Shown here: piece by piece, positions 24,280 through 32,865 of the stretch | Layout: every line of letters begins with the position of its first letter | Numbering within the stretch: position 1 is the stretch's first letter | Source: Faeciplasma sp964650705 | GTDB taxonomy: Bacteria > Bacillota > Clostridia > Oscillospirales > Ruminococcaceae | DNA length: 64,000 nucleotides | Assembly: GCA_964650705.1 (NCBI GenBank) | Contig: CAZYUJ010000006.1 | Coordinates: forward strand, 46,717 to 110,716 | Direction of reading: 5' to 3' | Position numbers and translations under genes: made by a program | Notes under the pieces: generated by a model | Seen by the model: the letters and a program-made list of their open reading frames with translations, nothing else | Databases searched by the model: none | Told to the model about the DNA's origin: nothing

Positions 24280-26361
24280 ATGGCAAGAGATGTATCTTTG
24301 TCAATGACCCGTAATATTGGTATCATGGCTCATATCGACGCCGGTAAGACCACGACATCTGAGCGTATTCTTTTCTATACCGGTGTAAACCATAAGCTTG
24401 GCGAAACCCATGACGGTTCTGCAACAATGGACTGGATGGAACAGGAGCAGGAAAGAGGTATTACAATTACCTCTGCTGCTACCACCGCTTATTGGAAGGG
24501 CCACAGAATCAATATCATTGACACCCCCGGCCACGTTGACTTTACTGTTGAAGTTGAGAGATCTTTGAGAGTTCTCGACGGTGCAGTTACTGTTTTATGT
24601 GCAAAGGGCGGCGTAGAGCCTCAGACCGAAACTGTTTGGAGACAGGGCGACAAGTATAAGGTTCCCAGAATGATCTATGTTAACAAGATGGACATCATGG
24701 GTGCAGACTTCTACAGAGTCCTTGGCATGATCCATTCAAGACTTAAGGCTAACGCTGTACCGATCCAGCTTCCTATCGGAAGCGAAACCTTCTTCAAGGG
24801 CATCATCGACCTTCTCGAAATGAAGGCCTATATGTATTATGATGACCTTGGAAAAGACATCAGAGTTGAAGACATTCCCGAGAATATGCTCGAGGATGCT
24901 GAAATCTACCGTGCACAGCTCGTTGAATCTGTTGCAGAGCTTAACGAAGACCTCATGATGAAGTATCTCGAAGGTGAAGAACTCACCATCGAAGAGCTCA
25001 AGGCAGGTATCAGAGCTGCCACTATCGCAGGCCAGATGGTTCCCGTTGTTTGCGGTACCTCTTATAAGAATAAGGGCGTTCAGAAACTTTTGGACGCAGT
25101 TATCGACTATATGCCTGCTCCTATCGATATCGAAGATATCAAGGGTGTTAACCCTGAGACCGGCGAAGAAGAGTCCCGTCCTTCCGACGACAACGCTCCT
25201 TTCGCAGCTCTCGCATTCAAGATCGCAACCGACCCCTTCGTTGGTAAGCTCTGCTTCTTCAGAGTTTACTCCGGAACCCTTAACGCAGGTGAGACCGTTC
25301 TCAACTGCACAAAGGACAAGTCCGAAAGAATGGGCCGTGTACTCCAGATGCACTCCAACCACAGAAAGGATATCGAAGTTTGCTACGCAGGCGATATCTA
25401 CGCTGTAGTCGGCGTAAAGAACACCACCACAGGTGATACTCTTTGCGATCCTAAGCACCCCATCATTTTGGAATCCATGGAATTCCCGGAACCTGTTATC
25501 AACTTGGCTATTGAGCCCAAGACAAAGGCAGGTCAGGAAAAGATGGGTATCGCACTCAGCAAGCTTGCTGAAGAAGACCCCACCTTCAAGACATGGACCG
25601 ATGAAGAAACCGGTCAGACCATTATCGCCGGTATGGGTGAATTGCATCTCGAGATCATCGTTGACAGATTGCTCCGTGAATTCAAGGTTGAAGCTAACGT
25701 AGGTGCTCCTCAGGTATCCTATAAGGAAACCGTCAGAAAGCTTGCCGATGTTGACCACAAGTACGCTCGTCAGTCGGGTGGTAAGGGTCAGTACGGTCAC
25801 GTTAAGATCAAGCTTGAACCCAACGAATCCGGTAAGGGCTATGAGTTCGTGAACTCTGTTGTCGGCGGCGCTATTCCTAAGGAATACATTCCTGCTGTTG
25901 ACAAGGGTATTCAGGGCGCTATGAAGGCCGGCGTTTTGGCTGGCTATCAGGTAGTTGACGTTAAGGTAACCCTCTATGATGGATCCTACCACGAAGTTGA
26001 CTCCTCTGAAATGGCATTCTCGATTGCCGGTTCTATGGCATTCAAGGAAGCTATGAGAAAGGCTGACCCCGTTATCCTCGAGCCTATCATGAAGGTTGCA
26101 TGTATCGTTCCCGAAGAATATATGGGTACAGCTATCGGTGACCTTAACTCCCGCCGCGGACAGATCCTCGGCCAGGAGACTAACAACGGCGTTGCACAGG
26201 TTGACGCTCTTGTTCCGCTTTCTGAAATGTTCGGTTACTCCAACGACTTAAGATCCAAGACTCAGGGCCGTGGCCAGTACACAATGGAGCCCCACAGCTA
26301 CATCGAAGTTCCCAGATCTATCGCTGAAGGCATCATGAACGCAAGAAAGCATAACGACTAA
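24280..26361 (+). CDS. fusA: Elongation factor G
   Basis: A 693-residue translocation GTPase. G1 is AHIDAGKTT (about residues 17-25), G3 DTPGHVDF and G4 NKMD; domains II-V follow in the usual order, ending in SEMFGYSNDLRSKTQGRGQYTMEP. AAGGAG lies before the ATG, 48 bp after rpsG. Full length and without visible anomalies. Confidence 0.98.
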   Translation: MARDVSLSMTRNIGIMAHIDAGKTTTSERILFYTGVNHKLGETHDGSATMDWMEQEQERGITITSAATTAYWKGHRINIIDTPGHVDFTVEVERSLRVLDGAVTVLCAKGGVEPQTETVWRQGDKYKVPRMIYVNKMDIMGADFYRVLGMIHSRLKANAVPIQLPIGSETFFKGIIDLLEMKAYMYYDDLGKDIRVEDIPENMLEDAEIYRAQLVESVAELNEDLMMKYLEGEELTIEELKAGIRAATIAGQMVPVVCGTSYKNKGVQKLLDAVIDYMPAPIDIEDIKGVNPETGEEESRPSDDNAPFAALAFKIATDPFVGKLCFFRVYSGTLNAGETVLNCTKDKSERMGRVLQMHSNHRKDIEVCYAGDIYAVVGVKNTTTGDTLCDPKHPIILESMEFPEPVINLAIEPKTKAGQEKMGIALSKLAEEDPTFKTWTDEETGQTIIAGMGELHLEIIVDRLLREFKVEANVGAPQVSYKETVRKLADVDHKYARQSGGKGQYGHVKIKLEPNESGKGYEFVNSVVGGAIPKEYIPAVDKGIQGAMKAGVLAGYQVVDVKVTLYDGSYHEVDSSEMAFSIAGSMAFKEAMRKADPVILEPIMKVACIVPEEYMGTAIGDLNSRRGQILGQETNNGVAQVDALVPLSEMFGYSNDLRSKTQGRGQYTMEPHSYIEVPRSIAEGIMNARKHND

Positions 26362-26402
26362 TTAAAAAGTCGCAAATTTTTTAAAAAATGTGTGCATAAC
26401 GC

Positions 26403-26431
26403 TTGCATTTTACACAATAATCTGTTAGAAT
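26403..26431 (+). promoter_or_regulatory. Internal promoter for tuf
   Basis: TTGCAT (26403-26408), 17 bp, TAGAAT (26426-26431). It gives tuf an additional start within the 108-bp fusA-tuf gap, consistent with the excess of EF-Tu over other factors. Confidence 0.7.
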
Positions 26432-26469
26432 TAAATTACTATACTATGACCTAAGGGAGGAAAATTCCA

Positions 26470-27666
26470 ATGGCAAAGCAGAAATTTGAAAGAACCAAGC
26501 CCCACGTTAACATTGGTACTATCGGCCACGTTGACCACGGCAAAACCACTCTTACTGCAGCTATCACCAAGACTCTTGCTATGAAGGGCCAGGCTAAGTT
26601 CGAAGCATACGACATGATCGACAAGGCTCCTGAAGAAAGAGAAAGAGGTATCACAATCAATACCGCTCACGTTGAGTATGAAACCGACAACCGTCACTAT
26701 GCTCACGTTGACTGCCCCGGCCACGCTGACTATGTTAAGAACATGATCACCGGTGCTGCTCAGATGGACGGCGCTATCCTCGTTTGCGCTGCTACTGACG
26801 GCCCTATGGCTCAGACCAGAGAGCATATCCTTCTTGCTCGTCAGGTAGGCGTTCCTGCAATCGTTGTTTTCATGAACAAGTGCGATATGGTTGACGACGA
26901 AGAACTTCTCGAACTCGTAGAAATGGACATCAGAGATCTCCTTTCTAAGTACGAATTCCCCGGCGATGACATTCCGATCATCAAGGGCTCCGCTCTTGCA
27001 GCTCTCGAAGCTAGCGATGACATCTCCGACGCTGCTTACGCTCCTATCCTCGAACTCATGGCAGCAGTTGACTCTTACATTCCTACTCCTGACCGTAAGG
27101 CTGACATGCCCTTCTTGATGCCTGTTGAAGATACTATGACCATCACCGGCCGTGGTACTGTTGCAACCGGTAGAGTTGAAAGAGGTACACTTAAGGTTGG
27201 CGACGAAGTTGAGATCATCGGTCTTACCGAAGAAAGAGCTAAGACTGTTGTAACCGGTATCGAAATGTTCAGAAAGACTTTGGACTACGCTGAAGCAGGC
27301 GACAACATCGGCGCACTTCTCCGTGGTGTTCAGAGAAAGGACATCGAAAGAGGCCAGGTACTTTGCAAGACCGGCTCCATCAACCCCCTCACCAAGTTCC
27401 AGGGACAGGTTTACGTTCTTAAGAAGGAAGAAGGCGGACGTCATACTCCCTTCTTCACCAACTACAGACCTCAGTTCTACTTCAGAACTACTGACGTAAC
27501 CGGCGTTGTTCACCTTCCTGCTGACAAGGAAATGTGCATGCCCGGCGATAACGTTGAGATCGATGTTGAACTCATCACTCCTATCGCTATCGAAGAAGGT
27601 CTCCGTTTCGCTATCCGTGAAGGCGGCAGAACCGTTGGTTCCGGCGTTGTTATCGGCATCAAGTAA
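26470..27666 (+). CDS. tuf: Elongation factor Tu
   Basis: A 398-residue EF-Tu that delivers aminoacyl-tRNA to the ribosome. G1 is GHVDHGKTT (near residue 19), G2 RGITI, G3 DCPGHADY, G4 NKCD; domains II and III are complete. GGGAGG precedes the ATG. Last gene of the str operon, followed by an 11-bp-stem terminator. No second tuf lies in this window. Confidence 0.98.
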   Translation: MAKQKFERTKPHVNIGTIGHVDHGKTTLTAAITKTLAMKGQAKFEAYDMIDKAPEERERGITINTAHVEYETDNRHYAHVDCPGHADYVKNMITGAAQMDGAILVCAATDGPMAQTREHILLARQVGVPAIVVFMNKCDMVDDEELLELVEMDIRDLLSKYEFPGDDIPIIKGSALAALEASDDISDAAYAPILELMAAVDSYIPTPDRKADMPFLMPVEDTMTITGRGTVATGRVERGTLKVGDEVEIIGLTEERAKTVVTGIEMFRKTLDYAEAGDNIGALLRGVQRKDIERGQVLCKTGSINPLTKFQGQVYVLKKEEGGRHTPFFTNYRPQFYFRTTDVTGVVHLPADKEMCMPGDNVEIDVELITPIAIEEGLRFAIREGGRTVGSGVVIGIK

Positions 27667-27692
27667 TTTATTGCTTAGCTAAACAAACCAAT

Positions 27693-27727
27693 AAACCCCA
27701 AGGTTAATTCCTTGGGGTTTTCTTTTT
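27693..27727 (+). terminator. Terminator of the str operon
   Basis: AAACCCCAAGG (27693-27703) pairs with CCTTGGGGTTT (27710-27720), then TCTTTTT. Confidence 0.93.
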
Positions 27728-27742
27728 GGATATTAACATCAA

Positions 27743-27773
27743 ACAAAAAATCCCCGACCGTAGATCAGGGATT
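27743..27773 (-). terminator. Terminator of the dnaX-tadA transcript
   Basis: On the minus strand AATCCC/GGGATT with inner GA/TC (27749-27773) is followed by TTTTTTGTTT. The stem overlaps the tadA stop codon. Confidence 0.75.
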
Positions 27774-28250
27774 ATTTTTCTTATATGGCACCTTCGTTTT
27801 TCTGAGTTCCTTAAAAAACTCCGAAAGTATGCCGGAACACTCTTCCTCCATCACGCCCGAAATGATCTCAGGCTTATGGTTATAATCAAGCTCGAACAGG
27901 TTCACAACCGATCCGCATGAGCCGGCTTTTTTATCGCTCGCGCCGTATACGACTTTGTCGATTCGTGAGTTTATGATAGCTCCTGCACACATCGGACAAG
28001 GCTCAAGCGTCACATATAAAACGCTGTCAACGACACGCCATCCGCCAAGCGTTTTGCTCGCTTCGTCAAGCGCCATTATCTCGGCGTGAGCAAGAGGGGA
28101 CTTGACGGTCTCACGCCTATTATATCCGCGTCCGATGATCTCGCCTGTCGATTTTTTCACAACGACTGCGCCAACGGGGGTCTCACCCTGTTCTGCGGCA
28201 AGTCTGGCAAGCTCCAAAGCTTCTTGCATATAAAGTTTATCAGAAAGCAT
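27765..28250 (-). CDS. tadA: tRNA adenosine(34) deaminase TadA
   Basis: A 161-residue zinc deaminase that converts wobble A34 to inosine in tRNA-Arg(ACG). The zinc and catalytic residues are in LAHAEIMAL (His, Glu) and EPCPMCAG (two Cys). The ATG at 28250 (MLSDKLYMQEAL) sits next to the recR stop at 28252, implying coupling; longer in-frame starts lie inside recR. Last gene of the minus-strand dnaX-ebfC-recR-tadA run. Confidence 0.92.
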   Translation of the reverse strand: MLSDKLYMQEALELARLAAEQGETPVGAVVVKKSTGEIIGRGYNRRETVKSPLAHAEIMALDEASKTLGGWRVVDSVLYVTLEPCPMCAGAIINSRIDKVVYGASDKKAGSCGSVVNLFELDYNHKPEIISGVMEEECSGILSEFFKELRKTKVPYKKNNP

Positions 28251-28251
28251 C

Positions 28252-28854
28252 TTAGATCTCGTTTCTGTTTTCGAGGGCTTTATACAGAGTGACCTCATCG
28301 GCATATTCCAAGATCGCACCGATCGGGAGTCCGAACGCCAATCGAGTGACCTTGATACCCAAAGGCTTCAAGAGCTTGGAGATGTACATAGCTGTAGCCT
28401 CGCCTTCGGGCGTAGGGTTCGTCGCCATGATAACTTCTCTTATATCATCCTTTGCGATCCGCTGCAAAAGCTCGGTGATCCTTAGCTTGTCGGGAGTAAC
28501 TCCGTCAATTGGCGAAATGAGCCCATGCAAAACGTGATAAACTCCTTTATATTCTCTCGTTCTTTCGAACGCAGAGACGTCCTTGGGCCCCTCAACTACG
28601 CAAATGACCGAGTGATCCCGTGAATTATCGTCACAAATTGGGCACACAGCCTTGTCGGTGAGGTTCTGACAGACCGAGCAGGTATGTACCGTCTTGTGAG
28701 CATAGATGATCGCTTTCGCAAAAGCCTCAGCCTCTTCGTCGGTCATCGACATGACGAAATATGCGAGCCTTTGTGCAGTCTTCATTCCGATTCCGGGGAG
28801 CTTGGCAAATTGCTCAGCCAAAAGGGTGAGCGGCAAAGCATTAGCGTCAGCCAT
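28252..28854 (-). CDS. recR: Recombination mediator RecR
   Basis: A 200-residue RecR, acting with RecO and RecF to load RecA at gaps. A helix-hairpin-helix (LPGIGMKTAQRLAY, about 14-27), a C4 zinc finger (two CxxC-type pairs, about 57-75) and a Toprim domain (CVVEGPKDVSAFE onward) occur in the expected order. Its ATG overlaps the ebfC stop (ATGA). dnaX-ebfC-recR is a widely conserved order. Confidence 0.96.
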   Translation of the reverse strand: MADANALPLTLLAEQFAKLPGIGMKTAQRLAYFVMSMTDEEAEAFAKAIIYAHKTVHTCSVCQNLTDKAVCPICDDNSRDHSVICVVEGPKDVSAFERTREYKGVYHVLHGLISPIDGVTPDKLRITELLQRIAKDDIREVIMATNPTPEGEATAMYISKLLKPLGIKVTRLAFGLPIGAILEYADEVTLYKALENRNEI

Positions 28855-29198
28855 CAGAATACACCCGGCAAGTTAACGCCGCCTGTGATCTGCTGCATAC
28901 CTTCTGCGGATTCAGTCTCAATGTTGGACAAAACTTCATTAACAGCGGAAGCGATCAGATCCTCGAGCATCTCGATATCCTCAGGGTCAACGACCTCGGG
29001 CTTGATGGAAACGCCCAAAACCTCACGCTTGCCGTTCATTGTGATCTCAACAGCGCCGCCGCCGACAGAAGCCTTAAATTCCTTTGCTTCCAATGCTTCC
29101 TGGAATGCAGCCATGTCTTCCTGCATTTTCTGAGCCTGACGGATCATAGAGTTCATATTCTGTGGGGAGTTCATACCTCCGGGAATTCTTGCTTTCAT
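28854..29198 (-). CDS. ebfC: YbaB/EbfC nucleoid-associated protein
   Basis: A 114-residue YbaB/EbfC DNA-binding protein, expected to form dimers. A long N-terminal helix (MIRQAQKMQEDMAAFQEAL) is followed by the beta-sheet core GGGAVEITMNGKREVLGVSI and a C-terminal helix. AAGGAG precedes the ATG at 29198. Located between dnaX and recR as in most bacteria. Confidence 0.94.
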   Translation of the reverse strand: MKARIPGGMNSPQNMNSMIRQAQKMQEDMAAFQEALEAKEFKASVGGGAVEITMNGKREVLGVSIKPEVVDPEDIEMLEDLIASAVNEVLSNIETESAEGMQQITGGVNLPGVF

Positions 29199-29218
29199 AA
29201 CAAATCTCCTTAAATCAG

Positions 29219-30820
29219 TTAATTTATATCTACCGGTATATCGGCATTTTTGGCTTTTTCAATGAGCTCTGCAATGGGGTCTCGCTCCTGCTCAACAGCA
29301 GCTTCATCACATTTTGCTCGAATAGAATAGGTCACGCCAGTGATCTCCCTTGCTACATCTCGCAAAGATGCTGCATTTTCGGGCTTTTTGAACAATCCCA
29401 GGAAGAACTTGTTCTTGACGGATATGAGCAAGTAATTGCCTTGAATATCCGCTCTTGATCCTCTCAACGCCCCTGCACATCCCGGATTGACCTCGGTCAA
29501 GCGATCAATAATAGCATCCCATTGGGCGCAGGGCTTGCGCTCGGCGCTCTCAGCCTTCGGAGCTTCCTCAGCCGCGGGGGCAGGGGAGCTGACCTCGATA
29601 TTCTCGGGCTTAACGGGTTCAACCTCTTTTTGAGGAGCTATTCCCGATCTTTTGAGCCTTGCTATTTCTTTTTCAAGTGAAACGATGCGCTCAGCAAGAA
29701 CACTCAGATCGCCCGACGGCGCAGACTTCGAAGCGCTTATCTTCGGCGTGCAAAGCTTAACGAGAGTCATCTCAAACTCGGTGCGCTTTGATACACACTT
29801 TTGCATTCTCTGTGAGCAATCCTGTAAAATATCAAGCTGATAAAGTATATCGTCAATACTCAGCTTCGAGCTGATCGCCTTAAGCCTTTCGGCTTCGGAG
29901 TCAAGACAAGCCAAAAGCTCTGTCTTTTCGGGAACAGTCTTTATGAGCATCAAGTTTCTCATTTGGAATAAAAGCTCGTCGCAAAGCCTTGTCATGTCCT
30001 TGGATTTTGAATAAAGCTCGTCCGTTTTGGAAATCGCAAGAGAAATGTTGCGATCCGCAACAGCCTCTAATATATCAAATAAATAATCCCGTCCTGCGAT
30101 TCCGGCTGCATCTGATACAACGCTAAGATCAATATCGGTCGAATACGCCACGCACTGATCCAAAAGTGACAGAGCATCACGCATTGCGCCGTCTGCGATT
30201 CTTGCGATCAAGGAAGATGCGTCGTCATCGAGCTTGAAGCCTTCAGCATTCGCAATATACTTAAGTCTTGCGGAAATATCTTCGGGTCGGATGCGTCTGA
30301 AGTCAAATCGCTGACATCTTGAAATTATGGTCGCAGGGACCTTGTGAACCTCAGTCGTTGCCAAAATGAACTTGACGTGTTCGGGCGGCTCTTCCATTAT
30401 CTTTAAGAGCGCATTGAAAGCCTGGTTCGAGAGCATATGAACTTCGTCGATAATATAGACCTTATATTTGCAAAGCTCAGGAGTGTAAATTGTCGAGTCT
30501 CTGAGTTCTCGGATATCGTCAACACCTGTATTCGAAGCGGCGTCGATCTCGATAATATCTGAAAGCGAGCCCGATTCCGCACCGCGGCAGATCTCACACT
30601 CCAAGCAGGGCTTGCCGTCAATAGGATCAAGACAGTTGATAGCCTTTGCAAAGATTCTTGCACAAGTCGTCTTGCCCGTTCCTCGGGAACCTGTGAAGAG
30701 ATATGCGTGAGCAGTTTTGTGTTCGGCTATCTGACGGGACAGAGTGGTTGTAATGTGTGGCTGAGAAATAACGTCGTCAAAGCTAAGAGGTCTCCATTTG
30801 CGGTACAGCGCAGTATACAT
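29219..30820 (-). CDS. dnaX: DNA polymerase III subunit gamma/tau
   Basis: A 533-residue clamp-loader ATPase. The P-loop GSRGTGKT is at residues 44-51, followed by the zinc module (CLDPIDGKPCLECEICRG), the DEVH Walker B and the sensor region ATTEVHK. After domain III a Pro/Ala/Glu-rich linker leads to a C-terminal tau-like domain. No slippery A-run for programmed frameshifting is evident. AAAGGAG is correctly placed before the ATG. Directly downstream of the SRP RNA gene. Confidence 0.96.
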   Translation of the reverse strand: MYTALYRKWRPLSFDDVISQPHITTTLSRQIAEHKTAHAYLFTGSRGTGKTTCARIFAKAINCLDPIDGKPCLECEICRGAESGSLSDIIEIDAASNTGVDDIRELRDSTIYTPELCKYKVYIIDEVHMLSNQAFNALLKIMEEPPEHVKFILATTEVHKVPATIISRCQRFDFRRIRPEDISARLKYIANAEGFKLDDDASSLIARIADGAMRDALSLLDQCVAYSTDIDLSVVSDAAGIAGRDYLFDILEAVADRNISLAISKTDELYSKSKDMTRLCDELLFQMRNLMLIKTVPEKTELLACLDSEAERLKAISSKLSIDDILYQLDILQDCSQRMQKCVSKRTEFEMTLVKLCTPKISASKSAPSGDLSVLAERIVSLEKEIARLKRSGIAPQKEVEPVKPENIEVSSPAPAAEEAPKAESAERKPCAQWDAIIDRLTEVNPGCAGALRGSRADIQGNYLLISVKNKFFLGLFKKPENAASLRDVAREITGVTYSIRAKCDEAAVEQERDPIAELIEKAKNADIPVDIN

Positions 30821-30859
30821 TCATTCCACTCCTTTAAAATAAAATCCAATCCGACAAGT

Positions 30860-30980
30860 AGGTGTGCAGGCGAGACTGCGTCACACAAAGCTAACTGCTT
30901 AATGCTGCTCGGTTCCCCGCCTGACATGGTTCACAGCGCCTTGTTGCACAGGACCCGCACACCCGCTTCTCGGATTGGCT
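30860..30980 (-). ncRNA. ffs: Signal recognition particle RNA (4.5S-like)
   Basis: On the minus strand the terminal helix GGTGTGCGGG pairs with CCTGCACACC (ends at about 30963 and 30861). Between them lies the SRP Alu-less helix 8 signature GTCAGGCGGGGAACC followed by GAGCAGCA, with the internal-loop bases and GGGGAAC apical region that bind Ffh. The 5' end is set by the promoter at 30987-31015, near 30980. SRP RNA next to dnaX is a standard Firmicutes arrangement. The RNA fills most of the dnaX upstream gap (30821-31229). Confidence 0.93.
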
Positions 30981-30986
30981 CTAATC

Positions 30987-31015
30987 ATTGTATCATAAAA
31001 TATAAAATATTGCAA
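30987..31015 (-). promoter_or_regulatory. Promoter of SRP RNA
   Basis: On the minus strand TTGCAA (31010-31015), 17 bp, TACAAT (30987-30992). Confidence 0.82.
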
Positions 31016-31147
31016 GCGATTATGAGATATTTTTAGTTTGTTTGATATCTTGCTTAACGAGTACGCAATTTTGTTGAAATTCTTTACCAATTTTACTTTT
31101 TGCAATAATCCCGGCATCTAACGCAATAAAAGTTTTATATTATTATA

Positions 31148-31175
31148 TTGCAAAAAAACAGCGGTATGTTATAAT
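31148..31175 (+). promoter_or_regulatory. Promoter of the sugar-oxidoreductase cluster
   Basis: TTGCAA (31148-31153), 16 bp, extended TGT before TATAAT (31170-31175). The AT-rich stretch between this and the SRP promoter (31016-31147) shows no gene or clear operator. Confidence 0.78.
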
Positions 31176-31229
31176 GATATTAGTCATCATATGGCTTGAA
31201 ATTTGGCAGTATATTCAGGAGGTACGCAA

Positions 31230-32084
31230 ATGAGTATTGACAAAAATATAAAAATATTCGCCTTTGCTGATGAGGCAGGCGGAAACATCGATCACCAGAT
31301 CGAAGCGATGAAAAGAAACTCCCTTAACGGCATCGAGATAAGAGGCACTGAATTCGGCAACATTTCAGATATCTCGCTTGAACAGGCAAAGGAGATCAGA
31401 TCGAAGCTCTCCGACAACGGTCTTGTTGTGTGGAGCATCGGCTCGCCTATCGGCAAGATCGACGTTTTAAACGGCGACTTCAAGGCTCATTTAGATAAGT
31501 ATAAGCACACTTTGGACATTGCTGCTGCGATGGAATGTGAAAATATTCGTATGTTTTCTTTCTATGTTCCCCAAGGACATGAATACGCACAGTATAAGAA
31601 TGAGGTCATTTACCGCCTCTCCTTGATGGCGGAGATCGCCGAGCCTTATAAGGTTTCTTTGTGTCACGAAAACGAAAAGGGCATCTATGGCGATGAGCCC
31701 GAGCGTGTTCTCGAAATTTTGACAGAGGTTCCTTCGCTTTGCGGCGTTTTTGACCCTGCAAACTATGTCCAGTCGGGCGTTGATACATTGAAAGCTTGGG
31801 AGCTTTTGAAGGATCACACAAAATATATGCACATAAAGGACGCCATGCTTGACGGCAGAGTTGTTCCCGCAGGATGCGGAGCAGGAAACGTTCCCCACAT
31901 AGTTTCACAGTTTATCGCCGGCGGCGGAAACGCTTTCACTATCGAGCCTCACTTGACAGTGTTCAAAGGACTTGCTGAGCTTGAAAGAGAAGGCGAAGAA
32001 TCTAAGGTCGGAACACTTTATACATATCCCGACAGCGACACAGCATTCGATGCGGCATGTGACGCATTCAAAAAGCTCATCTGA
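31230..32084 (+). CDS. Sugar phosphate isomerase/epimerase-like TIM-barrel protein
   Basis: A 284-residue AP-endonuclease-2/xylose-isomerase-like TIM barrel. Probable metal ligands are visible in CHENEKGIYGD (Glu), GVFDPANYVQSG (Asp), MHIKDAML (His) and IEPHL (Glu). Members include isomerases, epimerases, dehydratases and keto-glycoside lyases, so the reaction cannot be named. The ATG at 31230 follows AGGAGG (31217-31222). First gene of a four-gene set with a second TIM barrel and two Gfo/Idh/MocA dehydrogenases. Confidence 0.85.
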   Translation: MSIDKNIKIFAFADEAGGNIDHQIEAMKRNSLNGIEIRGTEFGNISDISLEQAKEIRSKLSDNGLVVWSIGSPIGKIDVLNGDFKAHLDKYKHTLDIAAAMECENIRMFSFYVPQGHEYAQYKNEVIYRLSLMAEIAEPYKVSLCHENEKGIYGDEPERVLEILTEVPSLCGVFDPANYVQSGVDTLKAWELLKDHTKYMHIKDAMLDGRVVPAGCGAGNVPHIVSQFIAGGGNAFTIEPHLTVFKGLAELEREGEESKVGTLYTYPDSDTAFDAACDAFKKLI

Positions 32085-32099
32085 TAAGGAGGGTACACT

Positions 32100-32849
32100 A
32101 TGCAGATTGGCGCACAGCTCTTCACAGTAAAAGACTATTGCAAGGATCTTGATTCGTTTTCCGAGACTTTGAGAAGGATCGCTGACATCGGCTATAAAAA
32201 TGTTCAGGTTTCGGGAACCTGTGAGTTCGAGGCTCAGTGGCTTAAGCAGGAACTTTCAAAGAACGGACTTAACTGTGTGATAACTCACACTCCTCCCGTG
32301 AAGCTCACGGGAGATATCGAAAAGGTCATCCGTGACCACGATGTTTTTGATTGTCCTCACATCGGCTTTGGTTGGCAGGAGTTTAAGCTCGAAGCTTATG
32401 ACGACACCCCAAAGGGTTGGATAGAAAAGTATGCTCCCGTCGCCAAGAAGATCAAGGAATCGGGAAAGCTTTTTATGTATCACAACCACGATCAGGAGTT
32501 CAAGAAGGTTGACGGCAAGCTTATAATCGAGCATTTGGCAGAAGGCTTTGCCCCCGATGAGCTCGGCTTCACACTCGATACTTTCTGGGTAACTGCCGGC
32601 GGAGGAGATCCTGCACAGTGGTGCGAAAAGTTATCGGGAAGGATCCCCGTTATCCACTTGAAGGACTTCGCCTATGGCAAAAAGATGGCTGTACTGGGCG
32701 AGGGCAACATCAACTTTGACCGCATTTTCAAATGTGCCGAAGCTTCGGGCACGAAATATATGCTTGTTGAGCAGGATGACTGTAACGGCGAAGATCCGTT
32801 TGACTGCTTGACAAGAAGCTATAAGTATCTTAAGTCCTGCGGATTTTAA
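32100..32849 (+). CDS. Sugar phosphate isomerase/epimerase-like TIM-barrel protein
   Basis: A 249-residue xylose-isomerase-like TIM barrel, only distantly related to the protein before it. Metal-site candidates are YHNHDQEF, LDTFWVTAGG, IHLKDF and LVEQDD. The YHNHDQEF and HLKDF motifs are typical of IolE/IolH- and 3-keto-sugar-related members, but the substrate is not established. AAGGAGGG precedes the ATG, 15 bp after the upstream gene. Confidence 0.85.
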   Translation: MQIGAQLFTVKDYCKDLDSFSETLRRIADIGYKNVQVSGTCEFEAQWLKQELSKNGLNCVITHTPPVKLTGDIEKVIRDHDVFDCPHIGFGWQEFKLEAYDDTPKGWIEKYAPVAKKIKESGKLFMYHNHDQEFKKVDGKLIIEHLAEGFAPDELGFTLDTFWVTAGGGDPAQWCEKLSGRIPVIHLKDFAYGKKMAVLGEGNINFDRIFKCAEASGTKYMLVEQDDCNGEDPFDCLTRSYKYLKSCGF

Positions 32850-32865
32850 TTAAGGAGGAGTATAT

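Noticed and set aside
24736..25992. Long open frame antisense to fusA
   Set aside because: It mirrors the codon pattern of EF-G on the other strand, has no ribosome binding site and no recognisable domain. The same applies to long frames antisense to tuf (26431-27513) and rpoB (48017-49183).
31016..31229. Riboswitch before the sugar-isomerase gene
   Set aside because: The region is AT-rich without a convincing conserved fold; only a promoter is visible.
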